NCBI GenBank assembly: GCA_963743825.1 | Contig: CAVURC010000020.1 | Span: 324,817 to 388,816 of the forward strand | DNA: 64,000 nucleotides | Source: Sva-07 sp963743825 | GTDB lineage: Bacteria > Actinomycetota > Acidimicrobiia > Acidimicrobiales > Ilumatobacteraceae | Reading direction: 5' to 3' | Part shown: piece by piece, positions 59,091-64,000 of the stretch | Numbering within the stretch: the first letter of the stretch is position 1 | Layout: the number at the start of each line of letters is the position of its first letter | The notes under the pieces: model-generated | What the model was told of the DNA's origin: nothing | Database searches by the model: none | What the model saw: the letters and a program-made list of their open reading frames with translations, nothing else | Translations under genes and position numbers: made by a program

Positions 59091-59959
59091 GCCTGTTCCT
59101 CGGCGCTCAGCGAGGCGGGGCCGAGTGCGACGCCGCGAACCTGGCGTGAGTTGGTCGGTTGGTGGCCGACAGCGTGCTTGGGTGCGGGGATTTCGGCGAC
59201 GGTGTTGGTGAGCCGTCCGACGTCGGTGACCTCGACCTCGACGACGTCGCCGAGTGCCATCGGGCGCGAGTTGGCGGGTGTCCCGGTGAGCACGATGTCG
59301 CCGGGGAGCAGGGTGATGTGACGGCACAGGTCGGCGAGCATGTAGTCGATGCCGTAGGTCATTGCGTCGACTGGGTCTTCCTGGACGACGTTGCCGTTGA
59401 GGTAGGTCCGCACCGTCGACTGGCGGATGTCGACACCGCGGACGATTCCAGGCCCGACCGGGCAGAAGCCGTCCATTCCCTTGACTCGGAGCATTCCGCC
59501 GGCGTCGGTGTCGCGGTAGTCGTGGCAGCCGACATCGTTGGCGGGCGCGAAGCCGGCGAGGTAGGACCAGGTGTCCTCTGGTGCGATGTTGCGCATCGGT
59601 TTGCCGATGATTGCCGCGATCTCACCTTCGTAGTTCAGGTACTGGCAGTCGGCGGGGCGCAGCAGCATGCCGCGGTGCGAGTTCATTGCGGTGGTCGGCT
59701 TCTGGAAGTAGGTCGGTGTTGCGCCCATCGCCACGCCGAACTCGATCGCCCGGGACGGGTAGTTGAGGTGAACGCACAGGATCTTCGTCGGGTCGCATGG
59801 CGGCAGGTAGGTCGCTTCGGATTCGGCGACGCGTCGGCCGTCGCCGAGCACCAGTTCGTCGCCGTCGGGTTCGACCCAGTGCGGGATCCCGTCGTGCAGG
59901 ATTCGCCGCCACTCCTCTCGTTCGCCCTCGAGCACGTTGGGTCGGGCGGTGACGCTCAT
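59087..59959 (-). CDS. hpaG: Fumarylacetoacetate hydrolase-family isomerase/decarboxylase (HpaG-like)
   Basis: In the homoprotocatechuate route, HpaG decarboxylates 5-oxopent-3-ene-1,2,5-tricarboxylate and isomerises the product. 290 residues from ATG 59959. FAH-family signature: ILCVHLNYPSRAIEFGVAM, PTYFQKPTTAMNSHRG, YLNYEGEIAAIIGKPMRNI (metal-binding E-x-E), GFAPANDVGCHDYRDTDAGG, then ITLLPGDIVLTGTPANSRPM. A single FAH domain is present, whereas E. coli HpaG is a tandem duplication. Start and stop overlap the flanking genes by 4 bases, indicating strict coupling. Confidence 0.87.
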   Translation of the reverse strand: MSVTARPNVLEGEREEWRRILHDGIPHWVEPDGDELVLGDGRRVAESEATYLPPCDPTKILCVHLNYPSRAIEFGVAMGATPTYFQKPTTAMNSHRGMLLRPADCQYLNYEGEIAAIIGKPMRNIAPEDTWSYLAGFAPANDVGCHDYRDTDAGGMLRVKGMDGFCPVGPGIVRGVDIRQSTVRTYLNGNVVQEDPVDAMTYGIDYMLADLCRHITLLPGDIVLTGTPANSRPMALGDVVEVEVTDVGRLTNTVAEIPAPKHAVGHQPTNSRQVRGVALGPASLSAEEQA

Positions 59960-60827
59960 GCCGGCTGCCTGTCGTTGGTGAGGTCGAACCACACGTGCAC
60001 CTGACCGGTGCCGAATGCGTTCTCGTACTCCGAGAGCTGAGCGCCAGGGGCGTTCCAGTCGCGTCCGCCGAGGGCGCCGGCCATGATCAGGTAGTGACCG
60101 AGCAGGCCTTCGGGCTTGAACGGCTTGTAGTCGGGATAGGAATCGATGACGCCGGCGTGTTCACCGCGTGCCCATCTGGCGAGGACGGCCTCGTCGAATG
60201 CGCGGGCCTCAGCCGAGATCACGTGCTCGGCGGCGGTCTTGACGTGATTGCTGGACGTGTCGAGCGTGGGAAACCGATGACTCATCCCGCCCGACGCGAG
60301 GATCCCGACGCGCGCGTCGCTGCGGGCGATGGCGTCACCGAGCGCCGCTCCGAAGTCGAGGAAGTTGTGCGCTTCGGCATGCTGGCAGATGCCGATCCGC
60401 AGCACCGGTCGATCCCACTGGAGGTGATGGACGAGGTTGATCGTCGGGTACTGGATCGCGATGTGGTCGCTGGTGGTGTTGAACACCGGCAGCAGCCGCG
60501 CCTGCCGGCCTCGGCGACCAGCGCCGCAAGTGCCGGGGCGCCCGGGAAGTCATAGGGCAGGTCGGTGATCATCATCGGCAGTTCGTCCGACGTATAGACG
60601 CCGGAGTAGCGGTCGGCGCCGGCCACCACATGGAACGCCGTCGTGAACCAGTGCGTGTCGATGATGACCAGCGTGTCGACGTCGGCGGCGTCGAGCCGGG
60701 CCCGGATGTCGGCGAAGCCGGCGACCAGCGTGGTGTCGTAGCCGTCGTTCATCGCGATCCGACCTGGCTCGGGGATCATGATCCCCGGCTGGTGGGCGAC
60801 GAGTGCTGCGGCGTTGATCGTTCCCAT
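59956..60827 (-). CDS. hpaD: Homoprotocatechuate 2,3-dioxygenase (class III extradiol, LigB-type), one frameshift
   Basis: Cleaves 3,4-dihydroxyphenylacetate next to the diol using Fe(II). First frame: NAAALVAHQPGIMIPEPG, VDTLVIIDTHWFTTAFHVV (with the conserved His motif) and ELPMMITDLPYDFPGAPAL; a frame change near 60495 leads to FNTTSDHIAIQYPTINLVHH, GICQHAEAHNFLDFGAALG, VGILASGGMSHRFPTLDTS and YENAFGTGQVHVWF. These match the LigB/HpaD branch, not vicinal-oxygen-chelate dioxygenases. ATG 60827 was chosen because AGGAG lies 7 bases upstream; the ATG at 60833 is too close to it. About 290 residues. Confidence 0.87.
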
Positions 60828-60829
60828 GT

Positions 60830-62334
60830 TCATGCTCCTGTGTGTGCTGAGGTGGTGAGTGAGTCGTGACGGGTTGCGATGTTCTTGACGTCGCAGAAGA
60901 AGTCGAAGCTCCACGTTCCGCCCTCGCGGCCGATGCCGGAGTTGCGGGCACCGCCGAACGGTGCGGCGAGTTCGCGCACGTAGTAGCAGTTGACCCACAC
61001 CGTGCCGGCGACCAGCCGATCGGCGACGTAGGTCGTGCGGGTCTCGTCGCAACCGAACAACGTCGCGGCGAGGCCGTACTCCTGGTCGTTGGCGACCGCG
61101 ATCGCCTCGTCCGTCGTCGGCAACGGTGTGCCAGCTGAGCACGGGGCCGAACACCTCGCTGCGGAACAGTTCGGAATCGTGGGCGACCTGGTCGAACATG
61201 GTCGGCTGGAAGTAGAAGCTCGCCGGCGTCGTGGCGGCCTCCGCCCCACAACACCCGGGCGCCATCCTTGACTGCCCGTTCGACGAACCCGTCCACGCGG
61301 GCCGCGTGCGTGGGATGGATCAGCGGGCCGATGCGTGTCTCGGGCAGACGCGGGTCGCCAACGACCAACGCCGCGGCGTTGGTTCGGACCTTCTCGAGCA
61401 ACTCGTCGGCAACCGAGGCGTCGACAATGATCCGAGTCCCGGACAGACACACCTGGCCGGCGTTCAGTGTACTGGGCGACGATCGTTTGCGCGGCGGCGT
61501 CGAGGTCGGCGTCGGCGAGCACGACGAACGGCGACTTGCCACCGAGTTCGAAGCTGACCGGTGTGAGTGTCTCGGCAGCCGGCGCCGCCCAATTGAACGC
61601 GCGGTCGGCGTCGAGCCGGTGAAACTGATCCGGTCGATGTCGGCATGTGCGACGAGCGCCGCGCCGGCAGTGCTCGCCGATGCCCTGCACGATGTTGAGC
61701 ACACCGTCGGGAAGACCCGCTTCGGCGCTGAGTTGGGCAAGGAGCCAGCGGTCAGCGGCGCCCACTCGGGCGGTTTGACCACGATGGTGTTGCCGGCCGC
61801 CAAGGCTGGTCCGACTTTCCATGTGGTCAGCATGAACGGTGCGTTCCATGGGGTGATGAGCGCAGCGACGCCACTCGGGTCGAACCGCACTCGGTTGCTG
61901 ACCTCGGGGGGACTCGATGGTCTCGCCGAGCGTGAGCGGTTCTCGGCGAAGAACGAGATGTTGGCGCGGCACGAGGAATGACGGCGTGCGTTCAGACCCG
62001 ACAGCAGCGAACCGTTGTCGACCGATTCGACCGTCGAGATCTGCCTCGACGTGATCGTTGATCAGTTGAGCGGACCGGCCCAGGATCGGTGCCCGACCAG
62101 CGGGTCCGAGCGCCGCCCACGCCGGGAACGCTGCGCGTGCGCGTCCACGGCCGCGTCGACGTCGGCTGGTCCGCCGGCGGCTACGTCGGCGAGGTGGCTG
62201 CCGTCGATCGGTGAGCGGTCCTCGAAGCGGTCCTCGGAGGCGACCCAGCGACCGTTGATCCAGTGGTCGGTGTGGACCTCGACGCCGTCGACGGTGCTCA
62301 CGTTGGTGGTGCTCAGGTTGGTGGAGTTGCTCAT
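60830..62334 (-). CDS. hpaE: 5-carboxymethyl-2-hydroxymuconate semialdehyde dehydrogenase, multiply frameshifted
   Basis: Oxidises the ring-cleavage semialdehyde with NAD+. Restored length ~500 residues fits the aldehyde dehydrogenase superfamily. Pieces in order: VHTDHWINGRWVASEDRFED; GVAALITPWNAPFMLTTWKV with GNTIVVKPPEWAPLTAG (cofactor site); FHRLDADRAFNWAAPAAETL in a shifted frame; VSFELGGKSPFVVLADADLD (general-base Glu); a piece with NAGQVCLSGTRI, carrying the catalytic Cys; RIGPLIHPTHAARVDGFVER; EYGLAATLFGCDETRTTYVA; SFDFFCDVKNIATRHD. At least six frame changes lie at ~62110, 61900, 61780, 61640, 61470 and 61250. HpaD starts 2 bases after its stop. Confidence 0.8.
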
Positions 62335-62353
62335 GCTGGTGTGCCTGGGTCGA

Positions 62354-63531
62354 TCAGAAGCCGGCGGTCACGCGGGGCAGCCCGAGCAGGGAACGGCCGA
62401 GCGTCTGAGCGGCGATGTCGTAGTCCGGAGTAGGTGTGGGCGCCGGTCATCTTCGAGTCGCGCCACAGGCGCTGCATCTCGTTGTGCTGGAACCAGGCGC
62501 TGCCGCCAGATGCTGTGAACAGCCGATCGACGGCTTCGATCGCCAACTTCGTTGCATACGCCTGGTTCGAACGCCAGTACACGTCTTCTTCCGGGGATGG
62601 GAGCACTCGTGACCGTGCCTTCTGTGTGAACGCCGACCAGTCCGCGAGCAGCGTGGCATAGGCGGGCGCGGACCTGGTGGTGCGACTCGGCGAGGCGCAT
62701 GTACGCAGGTGCCGTCGTCCCGACGTTCGCACCGGTGTACGCACGTACGCGGGGGTGGACACCTTCTCGGCGTAGACCTCGAGGAATCGGCGGGCGATGC
62801 CCACCGACACTGGCGGAGAAACCCATCGCGAACCAGTGCGCAAAGTGTGTATGGAAGATCTCGCCGTCGTTGCTGCCGAATCCCTTCGAGAGTCCACACA
62901 TCAAACCGACCTGCGACTCGATTCGGTGCTCAGGGACAAAAACGTCGTCGACGAGCAGCGTCTTCGATCCGGTGCCGTTGAGACCTGCGACGTACCAGTC
63001 GTCGTGGATCACGTAGTCCCGTCGGGGAACGATGGCGAAGTGCGTCGCGACGTTGCCGCCCAGGATCGGGTCGGGGCGGAGGAACCCGAGGATGGCCCAC
63101 GTCGCATGGTCGCAACCACTCGACCACGTGAAGCGTCCCGAGAGACGAACGCCGCCATCGACCGGCGTCGCCTTGCCGAGCGGCGCCACCGACGACGACA
63201 CCAACGCAGTCGGGTCGTCGTCCCAGATCTCGTGCTGCAACTCGTCGGACATCAACGCGATCATGTGCGAGTGCTGGGCCAGCAGCCCCGACGCCCACGC
63301 CGTCGACGCACATGCACCCGCGATGTCGACGACCGCAGGGCCGTACACGTCGGCCCCCACCTCCACACCACCGAAACGCTTCGGCTGGAACGCCAGGAAG
63401 AACCCCGCATCTCGCAGCGCGGCGATATTCGTGTCCCTGCTCTGCCTGCAACACGTTGCCCGTGATCAGTGGCAGTACTTCGGCGACACGTTCACCGAAC
63501 GCTGTCGTCGAGTGCCCGGCAGCGTGCGCGA
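62354..63531 (-). CDS. Flavin-dependent monooxygenase oxygenase component (HsaA / HPA 3-hydroxylase C2-like), frameshifted
   Basis: A two-component, acyl-CoA-dehydrogenase-fold hydroxylase. Clear blocks: DIAGACASTAWASGLLAQHS, RLSGRFTWSSGCDHATWAIL, YVAGLNGTGSKTLLVDDVFV, RRFLEVYAEKVSTPAYVRT, YMRLAESHHQVR, SNQAYATKLAIEAVDRLFTA, MQRLWRDSKMTGAHTYSG and the end LPRVTAGF. At least five frame changes, near 63400, 62815, 62740, 62680 and 62415. The start is lost; coding extends to about 63531. Beside hpaE/D/G/I/H, the natural role is 3-hydroxylation of 4-hydroxyphenylacetate to homoprotocatechuate. A flavin reductase partner is not in the window. Other phenols are possible substrates. Confidence 0.8.
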
Positions 63532-63535
63532 TCTA

Positions 63536-63641
63536 ATCGACATGGAGACCCCCGTCTCATCACGGAACGAAAATTATTGGACCGCACGTTCCTGTTGGAA
63601 TGCTTGGTACATTAACGATGGATTGGGGTACTGTCAAGGAC
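63536..63641. promoter_or_regulatory. Divergent operator/promoter between TetR gene and hpa operon
   Basis: About 100 bases, locally AT-richer than the surroundings (AAAATTATTGG). Two inverted repeats: GGAACG (63564-63569) with CGTTCC (63587-63592), and AATG-CTTGGTA-CATT near 63599-63613. Either could be the site of the adjacent TetR regulator; promoters for both directions probably lie here. Confidence 0.5.
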
Positions 63642-64000
63642 ATGTCGGCGAGAACCACGAGAGCGAACGGCCGAGCGTCACGGCGCCAGATCCTCGACGC
63701 GGCCGCCGAGATCGCCAGCGAGTGCGGATACCAGGGCACCAGTATCAGCGAGGTGTCGAAGCGCTCCGGCCTTCCGAAGAGTCTCTATCTACTGGCACTT
63801 CGAGAACAAGGAAGATCTCTTCATTGCGGTGATCAACGACAGCTACGAGCGGTGGCGCGACGAACTCGCCGCATCACGGACCAGAGCAGACGGCAACGAC
63901 GGACACCACTTCGAGAACCTCTACGCCAACCTCGGTCGGTTCCCCGATTTCGTCGCCTCGGCCTGATAATGACCCTCGAACGTGTGCCCGACGCCGGCCA
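63642..64000 (+). CDS. TetR-family regulator, N-terminal part, frameshifted, runs off the window
   Basis: RRQILDAAAEIASECGYQGT and ISEVSKRSGLPKS form the N-terminal helix-turn-helix; after an extra base near 63785 the frame resumes with the family hallmark YWHFENKEDLF and continues through NDSYERWRDELAASR into the ligand domain. A TGA near 63964 is probably another indel, since the next frame continues GLIMTLERVPDAG to the window end. Divergence from the hpa operon suggests it represses that operon until an aromatic inducer binds; the inducer is not known. AAGGA lies very close to the ATG. Confidence 0.85.
   Translation, partial: MSARTTRANGRASRRQILDAAAEIASECGYQGTSISEVSKRSGLPKSLYLLALREQGRSLHCGDQRQLRAVARRTRRITDQSRRQRRTPLREPLRQPRSVPRFRRLGLIMTLERVPDAG

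Noticed and set aside
58413..59321. A 302-codon plus-strand ORF opposite hpaI/hpaG
   Set aside because: Asp/Gly/Val-rich shadow of two well-supported pathway genes.

Overview
The DNA is very GC-rich. Its gene content fits an actinomycete, plausibly an Acidimicrobiia-type bacterium: F420/deazaflavin-dependent nitroreductase-like enzymes, Arr, class III cyclase-ATPase-TPR and LuxR-ATPase-TPR giants, DUF5995, and DUF808/YedI. This placement is inferred from gene types only. Many genes are read in two or more frames with intact motifs on both sides of each break. This looks like uncorrected long-read indels more than decay, so split genes are annotated at full extent.

Layout. 1-2.1 kb: a thiolase end, then an ArsP-like permease with its thioredoxin-like partner. 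2.35-13.4 kb: one giant exported protein with cadherin/PKD-like tandem repeats around a gingipain-like (clan CD) protease domain. 13.4-17.9 kb: a C1-C2 cyclase-ATPase-TPR protein head-to-head with a small membrane protein resembling the Pycsar effector PycTM. 17.9-23.6 kb: a resistance/arsenic patch (ars remnant junction, arr, two deazaflavin-dependent enzymes, arsM, a radical SAM/SPASM protein, a methyltransferase and an APH-like kinase). 23.7-27.8 kb: membrane proteins, a lipoprotein and DUF5995.

27.9-41 kb is the most unusual block: a TIR protein, a three-helix membrane protein, a signal-less M15-type peptidase with two peptidoglycan-binding repeats, a membrane patatin, a 2199-residue protein joining metallo-beta-lactamase, two lipase-like domains, a caspase-like CHAT domain and TPR-like helices, and a papain-like protease with a Lys/Ala/Pro-rich tail. 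An inverted, internally deleted TIR-gene remnant lies between the last two. The enzyme classes are those of bacterial conflict/abortive-infection effectors; I infer an undescribed multi-enzyme defence or killing module.

41-55 kb: hydrolases, two related nucleotidyltransferase-toxin remnants, a LuxR-ATPase regulator between a minus-strand operon (carotenoid oxygenase-like, membrane hydrolase, oxidoreductase) and a plus-strand operon (lipoprotein hydrolase, DHA2 exporter, thioredoxin-reductase-like protein, PNPOx-like protein). 55.3-57.5 kb: an integration site in the 3' half of tRNA-Ala(GGC), a tyrosine integrase and a HicA-like/HTH toxin-antitoxin-like pair. 57.5-64 kb: a translationally coupled homoprotocatechuate (4-hydroxyphenylacetate) meta-cleavage operon, hpaH-I-G-D-E plus a flavin monooxygenase, divergent from a TetR regulator.
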